From positions 24,111 to 88,110 of the forward strand of contig JAWSVC010000005.1 in the NCBI GenBank assembly GCA_033852075.1: a DNA stretch of 64,000 bases, read 5' to 3'. Made by a program: the position numbers and the translations under genes. This DNA is from QZLE01 sp033852075 (GTDB lineage Bacteria; Pseudomonadota; Gammaproteobacteria; QZLD01). The notes beneath the pieces are model-generated. The model worked only from the letters and a program-made list of their open reading frames with translations, had not been told where the DNA came from and did not search any database. Positions 44,498 to 53,193 of this stretch are shown in pieces; position 1 is the first letter of the stretch; the number at the start of each line of letters is the position of its first letter.

Positions 44498-45271
44498 ATG
44501 GCGCTGGCAAAGCGAATAATTCCCTGTCTTGATGTAGATGCCGGGCGAGTGGTTAAAGGTGTCAAATTTGTAGATATTAGAGATGCTGGTGATCCGGTAG
44601 AGATTGCACGTCGCTATGATCAGCAGGGCGCTGATGAGATCACTTTTTTAGATATTACTGCTAGTTCAGATGAACGCGAAACTATGGTTCATGTGGTGGA
44701 GCAGGTTGCCAGTGAAGTCTTTATCCCTCTGACCGTTGGTGGTGGTATTCGTAAGCTGGAAGATATTCGTAGAATGCTAAATGCCGGTGCCGATAAGGTT
44801 GGAATTAATACCGCTGCGGTATTTACCCCTGAGTTTGTTGGACATGCTGCTGATAAATTTGGATCGCAGTGCATTGTGGTTGCAATTGATGCGAAGAAGG
44901 TTAGTGTCGAAGGCGAGATTGATCGCTGGGAGATATTTACCCATGGTGGTAGAAAACCTACAGGGTTAGATGCTATTGAGTGGGCGCAGAAGATGGAAGG
45001 TCTTGGTGCTGGCGAGATTCTGTTGACCAGTATGGATCGTGATGGAACCAAAGAAGGTTTTGATATCGGGCTTACGCGTAATATTAGTGAAGCTGTGAAT
45101 ATTCCAGTGATTGCGTCAGGTGGTGTTGGTAATCTTGATCATCTGGCCCAGGGGGTTTTACAAGGGAAGGCTGATGCAGTGCTTGCTGCTAGTATTTTTC
45201 ATTTTGGTGAATATACAGTTGAACAGGCTAAAAGGCATATGCAAGCTCAGGGGATAGAGGTGAGGCTATGA
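44498..45271 (+). CDS. hisF: Imidazole glycerol phosphate synthase, cyclase subunit
   Basis: A 257-residue TIM barrel that joins PRFAR and ammonia from HisH to give imidazole glycerol phosphate and AICAR. Catalytic Asp in IIPCLDVDAGRVVKG and the second Asp in TSMDRDGTKEGFDI are present, with phosphate loops VGGGIRKLEDI and ASGGVGNLDHL. Its stop overlaps hisI by 4 bp (ATGA). Confidence 0.97.
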   Translation: MALAKRIIPCLDVDAGRVVKGVKFVDIRDAGDPVEIARRYDQQGADEITFLDITASSDERETMVHVVEQVASEVFIPLTVGGGIRKLEDIRRMLNAGADKVGINTAAVFTPEFVGHAADKFGSQCIVVAIDAKKVSVEGEIDRWEIFTHGGRKPTGLDAIEWAQKMEGLGAGEILLTSMDRDGTKEGFDIGLTRNISEAVNIPVIASGGVGNLDHLAQGVLQGKADAVLAASIFHFGEYTVEQAKRHMQAQGIEVRL

Positions 45272-45657
45272 CAGATTGGCTAGAGCAAATTACCTGGAAT
45301 AATGAAGGCTTGGTGCCGGTTATTTCACAAGACAGTACTAGCGGTAAAGTATTGATGATGGCCTGGATGAATCGGGAGTCGTTACAGATTACTGCCGAAA
45401 CCAAAAGAGCGGTGTTCTTTTCACGTTCACGTCAAAGGTTATGGCGCAAGGGTGAAGAGTCTGGTCATGTTCAAGAGGTAGAGGATATTCGTATCGATTG
45501 TGATACCGACGTGATTCTGCTTAAGGTAAAGCAGCATGGTGGTATTGCCTGCCATACCGGTCGTGAGAGTTGTTTTTACAAACAGTTGCAAAGTGGTAAT
45601 CAGTGGGTTGATGTTGATCCGGTAATTAAAGATCCGGATGAAATTTATAATAAATAA
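45268..45657 (+). CDS. hisI: Phosphoribosyl-AMP cyclohydrolase
   Basis: A 129-residue zinc enzyme that opens the purine ring of PR-AMP. Motifs are VLMMAWMNRESL, FFSRSRQRLWRKGEESGHVQEV, the metal-binding IDCDTDVILLKV and the ligand Cys in CHTGRESCFY. Unlike enteric bacteria, hisI and hisE are separate genes here, split by 130 bp that hold a large inverted repeat. Confidence 0.96.
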   Translation: MTDWLEQITWNNEGLVPVISQDSTSGKVLMMAWMNRESLQITAETKRAVFFSRSRQRLWRKGEESGHVQEVEDIRIDCDTDVILLKVKQHGGIACHTGRESCFYKQLQSGNQWVDVDPVIKDPDEIYNK

Positions 45658-45680
45658 AACAGATGTGATAGAAATTTTTT

Positions 45681-45755
45681 AAGATCCCTGAGCGTAGTCG
45701 AAGGGTCAAGAAAATTAATATAATCAATGAGGCTTCGGCTACGCTCAGCCATCTT
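45681..45755. repeat. Hairpin repeat between hisI and hisE
   Basis: The arms CTGAGCGTAGTCGAAG (45688-45703) and CTTCGGCTACGCTCAG (45733-45748) pair over 16 bp with one G-U. An outer AAGAT/ATCTT (45681-45685 / 45751-45755) extends the stem past a CC/CC mismatch. CCTGAGCGNAGTCGAAGG-type palindromes are scattered through many bacterial genomes. Two inward-facing copies make this hairpin. Confidence 0.85.
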
Positions 45756-45787
45756 GATGAATTACTTTAAATACAAAGGGTCCTACA

Positions 45788-46111
45788 ATGGAAAAAGAGA
45801 TATTGGCAGCACTTACAAAGATACTGGAAGAGAGAAAACAGGCAGATCCTGATTCATCTTATGTTGCTAAACTCTATCACAAGGGTCTGGATACAATCTT
45901 GAAAAAGGTTGGTGAAGAGGCAACTGAGACGGTAATTGCGGCAAAAGACGGCGAAAAAGAGCAGATTATCTATGAAACTGCAGATTTATGGTTTCACTCC
46001 ATGGTGATGCTTTCTGCATTCGATCTTAGTTATGAAGATATCCTGAAAGAACTTGGGCGCAGGTTTGGAGTATCCGGCATTGAGGAAAAGGCCTCACGCA
46101 AGGATAAATAA
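45788..46111 (+). CDS. hisE: Phosphoribosyl-ATP pyrophosphatase
   Basis: A 107-residue all-alpha MazG-fold pyrophosphohydrolase, the second step of histidine synthesis. Seen: SYVAKLYHKGLDTILKKVGEEATETVIAAKDG with the acidic metal-binding EExxE-type helix, then ETADLWFHSMVMLSAFDLSYEDILKELGRRFG. It is last in the cluster. No obvious terminator follows. Confidence 0.95.
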   Translation: MEKEILAALTKILEERKQADPDSSYVAKLYHKGLDTILKKVGEEATETVIAAKDGEKEQIIYETADLWFHSMVMLSAFDLSYEDILKELGRRFGVSGIEEKASRKDK

Positions 46112-46313
46112 TCTGTACCAAAGCGGTGCAAAGTCGATAAATAGCGGCTCATACGTCACATATTTTGTAATAATTGTTTAAACCTCCCTGCAGCTATTAT
46201 CCCTATATACTATTATTAATATATGACCGAATTTTCCGGTGGCTTGTTATTGCATAAAAAAGTTGCATAAAAAATAAGCCGCTCGTTAAAGAATGCAACC
46301 AGGGGGTTTTGTT

Positions 46314-46781
46314 ATGAAAGAGATAAAAAAAATGCTCTTTACAACGCAGAGATTTCAAATATTGGCGCATTTTACTAACTCTGCAGCTGAGAAAAATTTA
46401 TCGGCAGCATATGCCTATGCTTGGGATAGAAGCGTCTATCCATTATTGGACGAGGTAGCTCCGTGGCATAAATCATTTGCTGAGCAATTTGATGTTCAAC
46501 AAGAAGATATTAAAGAGCTTATGGAATATTTGCAGGAGTGTTTTGATAAAGAAATTTCAATAACGTTCTATGAGCTTGAAGAACACTATGGTATTCAGGG
46601 CGTATCGCGTTCAGGAGAAAAATGGGATCGTTTTAGTTTGGCACATGCTTGTCGCTATCTGTTTATGCACGATAAATACGATAAAGATTTTTGGAATAAT
46701 ATGATGCAAGATAGTAAAAGTCCTGCTGAAACAAAGTGTGTGATCAGAAATTTTACCGAGGAAGAGGTTCATTTTGAATAG
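46314..46781 (+). CDS. Hypothetical helical protein
   Basis: A 155-residue cytosolic protein of no recognised family. It is rich in aromatic residues and acidic helices (ELMEYLQECFDKEISITFYELEEHYGIQ; FLAHACRY-like SLAHACRYLFMHDKYDKDFWNNMM). There is no signal peptide or membrane segment. The ATG at 46314 is chosen over one seven codons upstream because GGGGG lies seven bases before it. It is monocistronic with a hairpin terminator and convergent with the next gene. A 12-bp direct repeat TTGCATAAAAAA lies just ahead of it (46250, 46263). Confidence 0.65.
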   Translation: MKEIKKMLFTTQRFQILAHFTNSAAEKNLSAAYAYAWDRSVYPLLDEVAPWHKSFAEQFDVQQEDIKELMEYLQECFDKEISITFYELEEHYGIQGVSRSGEKWDRFSLAHACRYLFMHDKYDKDFWNNMMQDSKSPAETKCVIRNFTEEEVHFE

Positions 46782-46814
46782 CTAATCTTTGTTTTTGAAT
46801 GCTGATACAAATTA

Positions 46815-46844
46815 AGCTCATACAGATTACGGTATGGGCTTTTT
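46815..46844 (+). terminator. Intrinsic terminator between convergent genes
   Basis: AGCTCATAC (46815-46823) pairs with GTATGGGCT (46832-46840) through one G-U pair, followed by TTTTG. Confidence 0.75.
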
Positions 46845-46869
46845 GTTGTTTATAGGTATAACTTTTGTG

Positions 46870-47682
46870 CTATCCTCCTGTCTGCAGGCGTTCAAACTCT
46901 TCGAGCGTTGATTTTAGTAGTCGCGATTTTCTGCTTTTTGGTGGTAACGAAATTAATGTTTCTTTATATAAGATAAAGTTGTTTGAGTTGATGAACGGCA
47001 ATAGATTCTTTGCTACTTCCTGCGAGGCATATGGTGCTCCAGTTTTAAGTTGCTGGATAAATATCTGATCAATTTGTGCTGATGTTTTTTCTTCACTGTA
47101 CCGTTGAGTCTCCTGCATAATTTGCTTGATGATTTTTGCGTTATAGCTTTCAGAAAGGGTTTTAAACATTAATGTATAATGATTTTGTGAGGTTGGAAGT
47201 TCGGAAAATATTTCAATAGCTGCCTGTTGTACATGGCCATCAGGATTGTTTAGTGATTCGATAGCTGCTTGAGAAAGCTCTTCGGAATCAATTTCATTTT
47301 TCTGCCAGCGCTGCAATAGCGAGAGTAGTTCTTCTCTAATGTCCTGCCCAATTAAATAAGTTACCTGGCGTGGATCATTATTTGGATATCCGCAGTCAAT
47401 CTCGTTATAACAAGATTGCAGGAAATGTAGTTGTGTAAGAGAGATTGGTTGTTGGGTGTTATCAGGTTCTTCTTGAGTAATTTCCGGAGCAATTTGTTGC
47501 TGGATATTTTCTTCGGCAGGTTTTTGATTTGGTTCTGTTTGTAATATAGAGGGATGTTCTGTAGTTGTAGAGATATTTTTTAAAGTAGTTAGTGGAACTG
47601 TTTTAGTTACAGATTGGTTATAACCCCAATAGGCTAATACCGCTAAGATCATGATAATTATAGCCACAAGGATTTTACGCAT
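46870..47682 (-). CDS. Membrane-anchored protein with helical-repeat body
   Basis: A 270-residue protein with one N-terminal membrane anchor (residues 4-22, ILVAIIIMILAVLAYWGYN), a 60-residue Pro/Gln/Thr-rich linker and an alpha-helical body that looks HEAT-like (AAIESLNNPDGHVQQAAIEIFSELP; KNLLPFINSNNFILYKETLISLP). Two Cys flank a short loop (CYNEIDCGYP). The family is unknown. It starts one base after the stop of the interrupted transglycosylase gene, so the two were probably one transcription unit. Confidence 0.65.
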   Translation of the reverse strand: MRKILVAIIIMILAVLAYWGYNQSVTKTVPLTTLKNISTTTEHPSILQTEPNQKPAEENIQQQIAPEITQEEPDNTQQPISLTQLHFLQSCYNEIDCGYPNNDPRQVTYLIGQDIREELLSLLQRWQKNEIDSEELSQAAIESLNNPDGHVQQAAIEIFSELPTSQNHYTLMFKTLSESYNAKIIKQIMQETQRYSEEKTSAQIDQIFIQQLKTGAPYASQEVAKNLLPFINSNNFILYKETLISLPPKSRKSRLLKSTLEEFERLQTGG

Positions 47683-47683
47683 T

Positions 47684-49387
47684 TTAAATTTCCTGTTTTT
47701 TGCGAGAGCGGGCTAAGATAGAAACAAGGGTAAGAATAAATATGATGCAAGGGTTTCCGCCTCCTCCAGAATTGGAATCTTGATCACCAGAATTATCTCC
47801 ATCGTCGTTTTGATTGGAATCATCGCCAGTATCAACTAAGGCGACCCAGTTTTCTACGGTTGGTGGATCAAATATATGTCCACCGTAGATAAAACCGGAT
47901 TGTCCTTCATAGTCCAATTCATAATAGATTTTGTTATCGGTATCGCGGACAATATAGGACTGAATTGTATGCTCGGTTCCATTAGGTACTGCGGAAATCA
48001 GAGTGCCTCCAGGAGTTTCACGCAGGTTGATTCCCGATTCAGGGACTATGCGAATGGTCTGGCCGGTAACAGGAATGAGCTGGTTTGCTGGTATTTCAGT
48101 AGTAATTTCGGTCCATGTGGTCTGATCTGCGGTATCACCAGCGTAAATGTATCCTGTTTGTCCATCAAAGGTAACCATGTAGTAACGGTCATGATTCAGC
48201 TTGTCCTCAACCTGAAAGTCGAGAACTTGTAATATGTAGTGAGCAGGAATATCACCTATCTTGCCACCGCCAGGAGAGCCAGTTAATTCAGTGTCTTGCA
48301 GAATATGGATAAAGCTGCCAACAGGGTGAAGATTGGTAACCAGATCATCACATATCTGGTGTTGGTTATAGTCAGATTTGGTGATTCCGGCAATATCACC
48401 AGAAGCAAGATTGGTGATTTGAGTAAGGTCAAAATCTGCAATATGGGTTAGGCAGACAGCATTACGATCACTATCAAGGCAATGCAATTGATTACCGCTG
48501 TAAATACAGGTATCACCGGTATCGATTTTTAATAATCTATTATCCCAGGCACTAAAATCCGGTTGGTAACAGTTGCTGCCGTCTTCCGCCAAGCATTCAA
48601 CATTTATTGTCGAGATATGAGAGGTGTCAGCTATATACGAGTCCCAGGAGTGGTTGTCGTATTTGGTGGCAAAATTAATATCATTTTGCGCCCAGGTGTC
48701 GTCGGGATCAGTCCAGCGACAGATCTGTGTTGGTCCTCCATTGTAGGCAGAGTAGGCGCTGCGCGAGCGATCTCTCCAATTGGTTGTGGAATCAAGGCAC
48801 CATTGCTCCGGGGCATCTTCCCATGCAGCGTAATAAATATCCATAGCGTAGATCATATTTTCGATCAGCTTGAAGCCCTTGCCTTCTTCGCTGATTGCAA
48901 CAAAATGCCAGCGATCATCAATTTGCATCATGCCGTGACCGTGACCGGAATCGCCGCGCATCATCTTCATATTACCATCTGTTGCATCACGATAGTGGGA
49001 CCAAAATGACTCCTGGTGGGCAACCGCATATATTGCATGTTGCCATGCTGTGCGCTCATCAGAACTAGCATCCGGTTTACGAGTTAATAGGTAATATTCT
49101 GCAGCGTCACGGATAAATGCATATAGTTCCTGCATATATCTATCGCGCTCGTTATCTCTGTTGGCAGCAAGGTCATTGAATACTACGGGGGTATAGTTAT
49201 TGATTACATATTCTTCGGTGCCAAATGGAGATATATCACATGGACTTGGAGCTCTACCAAAAACCCATTATCCACCAACCATGTTAAGGCATTGCCAGTA
49301 GTCTTCGGTATCGGCAGCTAATGCTGATATGGAGTGAGCCATAAGCATAAGGTAAAAAATTAAATATGACGTAATTGTTTTTGGCAT
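47684..49387 (-). pseudogene. Secreted lytic transglycosylase with SH3-like repeats, interrupted by one in-frame TAA
   Basis: From ATG 49387 the frame reads a signal peptide (MPKTITSYLIFYLMLMAHSI...ALAADTEDYW), then a TAA at 49268-49270 (codon 40), then continues in the same frame without break to 47684. The downstream part has an SLT-like lysozyme fold: catalytic Glu in AVAHQESFWSHYRDA, GHGMMQIDDRWH and SAYSAYNGGPTQICRW. Two SH3b-like repeats follow. The C-terminus is a GlyGly-CTERM signal (SGGGGNPC, hydrophobic helix, RSRKK), the sorting tag read by rhombosortase. The first Met after the stop (49135) has no ribosome site and no signal peptide, so it is a poor start. Nonsense mutation, readthrough or sequence error are the options. 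Confidence 0.82.
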
Positions 49388-49576
49388 TTTTGTGGTGTTT
49401 CCAATTTTGCTGAAATGCGTTTTTAATTTTTCAGGTTGTAAATTATTTGTTTATAAACAGTGGGATGCGTATCAATCTAAAAATTATATTATCACATACG
49501 ATTTTTAAGTAAATGACCGGTAAGAACCTGAAGGATGTAATGTTGTCACAAATATAAGATAGAAAAGGAGTGTGTC

Positions 49577-50767
49577 ATGAAGATATTAGCAACCTTATCT
49601 TTTTTTTGTATTGCTTTATTAGGCATTGCTATATCTGGGTGTGCCAAGCCCAGTCAATCAACAGAAACTACTAATGTAAGTTCACAACAGGTGATTGCTA
49701 TGGATCAGAAAAAAATTGAAGAAGGTATTAAAACCGGGAAATATGAAGTCGCCACTCTTGCGGGTGGGTGCTTCTGGTGTATGGAGAGTCCATTTGAAAA
49801 ACACAAAGGCGTAATTTCGGTAGTTTCTGGTTATGCAGGAGGTTATGTAGAGAATCCAAGCTATGAGCAGGTTTCTACTGGTACCACAGGGCATGTTGAA
49901 GCAGTGCAGATTGTATATGATCCGCTATGGATTAGTTATGAGGATATCCTGAGGATTTATTGGAGAAATTTTGATCCAACCGATGCGGGAGGGTCTTTTG
50001 GAGATCGTGGTTCTCAATATGAAAGCAGGATTTTTTATCACTCTGATGTTCAAAAGGATATTGCTATCCTTTCTAAAAAAGAGCTTGGGGAATCTAACAG
50101 GTTTAGTGATGATATCGTGACCCCAATTGTTGCGTATACCAATTTTTATCCGGCTGAGGATTATCATCAGGATTATTACAAAAAGAATAAAGAACATTAT
50201 AAAAACTATCGGGTAGGTTCTGGAAGAGCTGGATTTATTGAAGATAACTGGGGAAAAATTCCTTTGGAGTTGAGCTCTGATCAGAAAAATCAGGCTGATA
50301 TGTTACCGGTGGAGAAAAAATATCAAAAGCCAACAGAAGGAGAGATGCGGGAAAATTTGACTGATATTCAGTATCACGTTACTCAGAATGAAGGCACTGA
50401 GAAACCATTTCATAACGAGTATTGGGACAATAAAAAACCAGGAATCTATGTTGATGTTGTAACTGGTGAGCCATTATTCAGCTCAACAGATAAATATGAT
50501 TCAGGAACAGGTTGGCCTAGTTTTACTAAACCAATAGACAAAGGGGTTGTTACCGAGCATGAGGATAGGAAGTTGTTTAGTCCAAGAACCGAGGTAAGGA
50601 GTCGTTTTGCAAATTCTCATCTTGGGCATGTTTTTAATGATGGTCCGGAAGAATCAACTGGGTTGAGGTATTGTATTAATTCGGCATCATTAAAATTTAT
50701 AGCTAAAGAAGATATGAAAAAAGAAGGATATGGAGAATATCTGTACCTATTTGATTCAGTTCAATAG
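49577..50767 (+). CDS. msrAB: Lipoprotein MsrA-MsrB fusion, peptide methionine sulfoxide reductase
   Basis: A 396-residue bifunctional repair enzyme. The signal ends in a lipobox ISGC with lipidated Cys 22, so it is probably periplasm-facing. The MsrA domain (about 55-225) has the catalytic GGCFWCMESPFE (Cys 65) and GDRGSQYESRIFY. The MsrB domain (about 260-395) has GTGWPSFTKPI, RSRFANSHLGHVFNDGP and RYCINSASLKFI with its catalytic Cys. The CxxC zinc pairs of many MsrB are absent (VDVVTGEPLF). Together they reduce both S- and R-methionine sulfoxide. AAAGGAG precedes the start. Confidence 0.95.
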   Translation: MKILATLSFFCIALLGIAISGCAKPSQSTETTNVSSQQVIAMDQKKIEEGIKTGKYEVATLAGGCFWCMESPFEKHKGVISVVSGYAGGYVENPSYEQVSTGTTGHVEAVQIVYDPLWISYEDILRIYWRNFDPTDAGGSFGDRGSQYESRIFYHSDVQKDIAILSKKELGESNRFSDDIVTPIVAYTNFYPAEDYHQDYYKKNKEHYKNYRVGSGRAGFIEDNWGKIPLELSSDQKNQADMLPVEKKYQKPTEGEMRENLTDIQYHVTQNEGTEKPFHNEYWDNKKPGIYVDVVTGEPLFSSTDKYDSGTGWPSFTKPIDKGVVTEHEDRKLFSPRTEVRSRFANSHLGHVFNDGPEESTGLRYCINSASLKFIAKEDMKKEGYGEYLYLFDSVQ

Positions 50768-50809
50768 TTTTGGGCTGAATCAAAAAAATGAAGTGTTTTG
50801 GGACGGGTA

Positions 50810-52423
50810 TTATTTTAAGGTTTCATGCAACGGTAAAACAGAATAGTGTTCGAAATCACGCCCTTTTTCTATCATTTTTTGCAGTATGGCATGAATCACC
50901 TTGTCTTTTAAGTTAATGAGAATAACTGTGCCTTCAGCATAAATATTTGGTGGAACAAATATAGAGGTTTGTTCCTGCATTGGATTGACGTTAGGGGCTA
51001 AGATGGCTCGGAAAAAGTTAAAGCTACTGCTTTCTCCTCGTACTGCTTTAACCTCAACAGCAAGAGATGTTTCAGCAAATACATAAATACCAAATTCCAT
51101 TCCACCATTTGGACGGCTCTTAATCCAGCGAACAACACCAACTTGCCAAGGAGTATCATCACTGATTGCGTTATGGAAAGCCACAATTTCGCCAACATGG
51201 GCATTCATGGTGCATCTTTGAGGGCAAAAGATCGCAACACCAGATTCGCTTTGGTTTTTTTGATTCCATGTTGTTGCTTCGCCAATTTCTTCGCTTTCAG
51301 CAATTGATTGATCCAAGGTTTTAGAAACGTCATAACTGGGAAGTTTGATATTTGGATTAAAGTCTTCACCGTCATTTATAAAGTAGTAACAAGCACTAAG
51401 GTTATTGGCTACGGTTAATTTTTCCGATACAGGGATGCGGGGAGATGATCGTTGTGGTCGTGGGTAAAGAGCTTTGAGTAGGCGCTTATACAGTTCAAGT
51501 TGTTGGTTTTTAACTGCGGAAGAAGCTCCCTTGCTTTTTTCCGTGTCTTGAATTTGGGTGGTTATAATTTGTACCAGATCTTTTTGTGATATAACCCGGA
51601 TATGATCTAGATTGATATCGGCCTCATTGTTATACATAAATTTTGGTGATCGATCTTTATCCAGATCAATGTAACAATTATTTTTGAGTTCGCTGATATC
51701 ATTGACTTTGGTTATATGGACGAAATTAGTCCAGCGCTGCATTCTTTCAAAGATAGATGCTATTTCACCTTTGTGCAGATGATAAGGGTTGAAAATCACC
51801 AAAAGTACTGCGCGGTAGTAGGCCTGTTTAATTGAAAGCATGGTTTCTAAATCATCACGTTTATCAACTAAAGCAGTGTGAATGCCTAGCTGTTCGGCGT
51901 GCAGAAATATTTGATTCATATCCAGCCAGATTCGGCTAGGTTCGGGCCAATAAATTCGATATGTTTCTAATAAAAGCCAGCAAAGGTTATTAATTGTACG
52001 TTGGAAGGTGTTCACGACTAATTGAGAATTTTTATCGCCTTCTTTATATTTTTTTAATTTGGAATATGCATCCTTAGCGGCAATTTTATATCCAGTACTT
52101 AGAGTAGTAATAAGTTGAATGTTTAATGTAGCTAATGCTTGCATCTCCTCATTTAAAGGGGTGCTTGCTTTTATGTATTGATCAGTTAATGAGTTACAAA
52201 TGGCTTTAATTACAGGCCTGAATAATTCCATTGTTTCATAGCGATCGGACTTTTTAAGATTAGTTTTATTTATACGATCAAGAAACTGCTTAATAGCAGT
52301 GCCTGATTGGATAATATCTTTTGGCAATGTAGCTAACCAGGCCTCAAGCACATTTGTGGTTAATGCGGCACATTCGCTATCACTGTCATCTTGTATAGGA
52401 ATAGATAATTCAATTGTTTCCAT
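50810..52423 (-). CDS. Large helical protein with possible C-terminal PilZ-like domain
   Basis: A 537-residue cytosolic protein. The first 350 residues are mostly helical and Leu-rich (LEAWLATLPKDIIQSGTAIKQFLDRINK; ALATLNIQLITTLSTGYKIAAKDAYSKLKKYKEG). The C-terminal 150 residues look beta-rich: HVGEIVAFHNAI...WQVGVVRWIKSRPNGGMEFGIYVF resembles the barrel of PilZ proteins, though the RxxxR c-di-GMP motif is not evident. A true PilZ gene lies divergently 175 bp away. A c-di-GMP-related role is a guess from fold and neighbour. Confidence 0.55.
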   Translation of the reverse strand: METIELSIPIQDDSDSECAALTTNVLEAWLATLPKDIIQSGTAIKQFLDRINKTNLKKSDRYETMELFRPVIKAICNSLTDQYIKASTPLNEEMQALATLNIQLITTLSTGYKIAAKDAYSKLKKYKEGDKNSQLVVNTFQRTINNLCWLLLETYRIYWPEPSRIWLDMNQIFLHAEQLGIHTALVDKRDDLETMLSIKQAYYRAVLLVIFNPYHLHKGEIASIFERMQRWTNFVHITKVNDISELKNNCYIDLDKDRSPKFMYNNEADINLDHIRVISQKDLVQIITTQIQDTEKSKGASSAVKNQQLELYKRLLKALYPRPQRSSPRIPVSEKLTVANNLSACYYFINDGEDFNPNIKLPSYDVSKTLDQSIAESEEIGEATTWNQKNQSESGVAIFCPQRCTMNAHVGEIVAFHNAISDDTPWQVGVVRWIKSRPNGGMEFGIYVFAETSLAVEVKAVRGESSSFNFFRAILAPNVNPMQEQTSIFVPPNIYAEGTVILINLKDKVIHAILQKMIEKGRDFEHYSVLPLHETLK

Positions 52424-52598
52424 TGCAAAAAGTCCAGAATTTACTCCGTTTATATTTAGAATATAAATGTAAACTGAAGGTTTTTCATTCTAGAAGCAGT
52501 TAATCCTTAAAAATATGCGATCTGATCGACGTTTTTTAAATCTTCTACTTTTGAATCAGCGTTATAGCTACGATAATCTAAGTAACGGAATTTAAACA

Positions 52599-52958
52599 AT
52601 GGAAGTGAAAATAGGAATGGAAAATAGAAGGTCGATTAAACGTGTGTTGGTAGATCTTTCCTGCGCGATAACTATGAATAATGGGGTGAAGATACCAGGG
52701 ATCGCAAAGAACCTTTCGGCTAAAGGGATGTTCTTTGAGTCAAACTACCCTCTAAATAAGGGCACCGAGGTAACAGTTAATTTTAATATAATGCTTAATG
52801 GTGAATTAAAGGCGATAGAAGCAACGAGTCAAATCGAACATCAGGCAACCAAAGTTTCTTTAGGTGAATATGGGATAGGTCTGCATTTTACCGAGATTGA
52901 TGAAGAATGCCTTGGGTTCCTGGAGAAATATATAGATGGGTGTCCATCTCTACACTAA
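52599..52958 (+). CDS. PilZ-domain protein
   Basis: A 119-residue stand-alone PilZ domain, the main c-di-GMP receptor fold. Both ligand motifs are visible: the RxxxR type in ENRRSIKRV and the [D/N]xSxxG type in NLSAKGM, followed by the barrel ending EYGIGLHFTEIDEECLGFLEKYI. It likely senses c-di-GMP, but the target process is unknown. ATG 52599 has ACGGAA about nine bases ahead. Confidence 0.87.
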   Translation: MEVKIGMENRRSIKRVLVDLSCAITMNNGVKIPGIAKNLSAKGMFFESNYPLNKGTEVTVNFNIMLNGELKAIEATSQIEHQATKVSLGEYGIGLHFTEIDEECLGFLEKYIDGCPSLH

Positions 52959-52959
52959 A

Positions 52960-53085
52960 ATTCGTCACTATTTCCCCAAATACTGCGTTATATCTGCAGG
53001 CTTATTCAATCACATATTGATTATATGCTCAATCACAAGGCTTCGATATGTCTTATCTTCGTTCATGACGCTCTTAAGTAAGTTA
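52960..53085. repeat. Long-hairpin intergenic repeat, copy 4 (diverged)
   Basis: It shares CCAAATACTGCGTT, the ATGCTCAA piece and the terminal TCATGACGCTCTTAA with copies 1-3, but the middle is changed: CACATAT / ATATGCT forms a weaker inner stem. It lies after the PilZ gene, between convergent genes. Confidence 0.6.
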
Positions 53086-53093
53086 TAAATTTA

Positions 53094-53170
53094 TCCAAGT
53101 ACGGAGTTATCTCCAGGTTCACTAAGGTGCATATTAGAAATATGTTGTTGCGCTCTTTTGTGCTTTGTAG
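53094..53170. repeat. Long-hairpin intergenic repeat, partial copy 5 in tandem
   Basis: CCAAGTACGGAGTTATCTCCAG and GCATATTAGAAATATG align with the first half of copy 4, right next to it. It is truncated on the right and is the least certain member of the family. Confidence 0.4.
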
Positions 53171-53193
53171 GGCGGGAATTGCCTACTAGAGCA

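Noticed and set aside
46250..46274. Tandem TTGCATAAAAAA as the start of a repeat array
   Set aside because: There are only two units in AT-rich DNA with no spacer pattern; it is too little to call.
48563..49009. A 148-codon rightward frame antisense to the transglycosylase gene
   Set aside because: It is the shadow of a clearly coding opposite strand with catalytic motifs.
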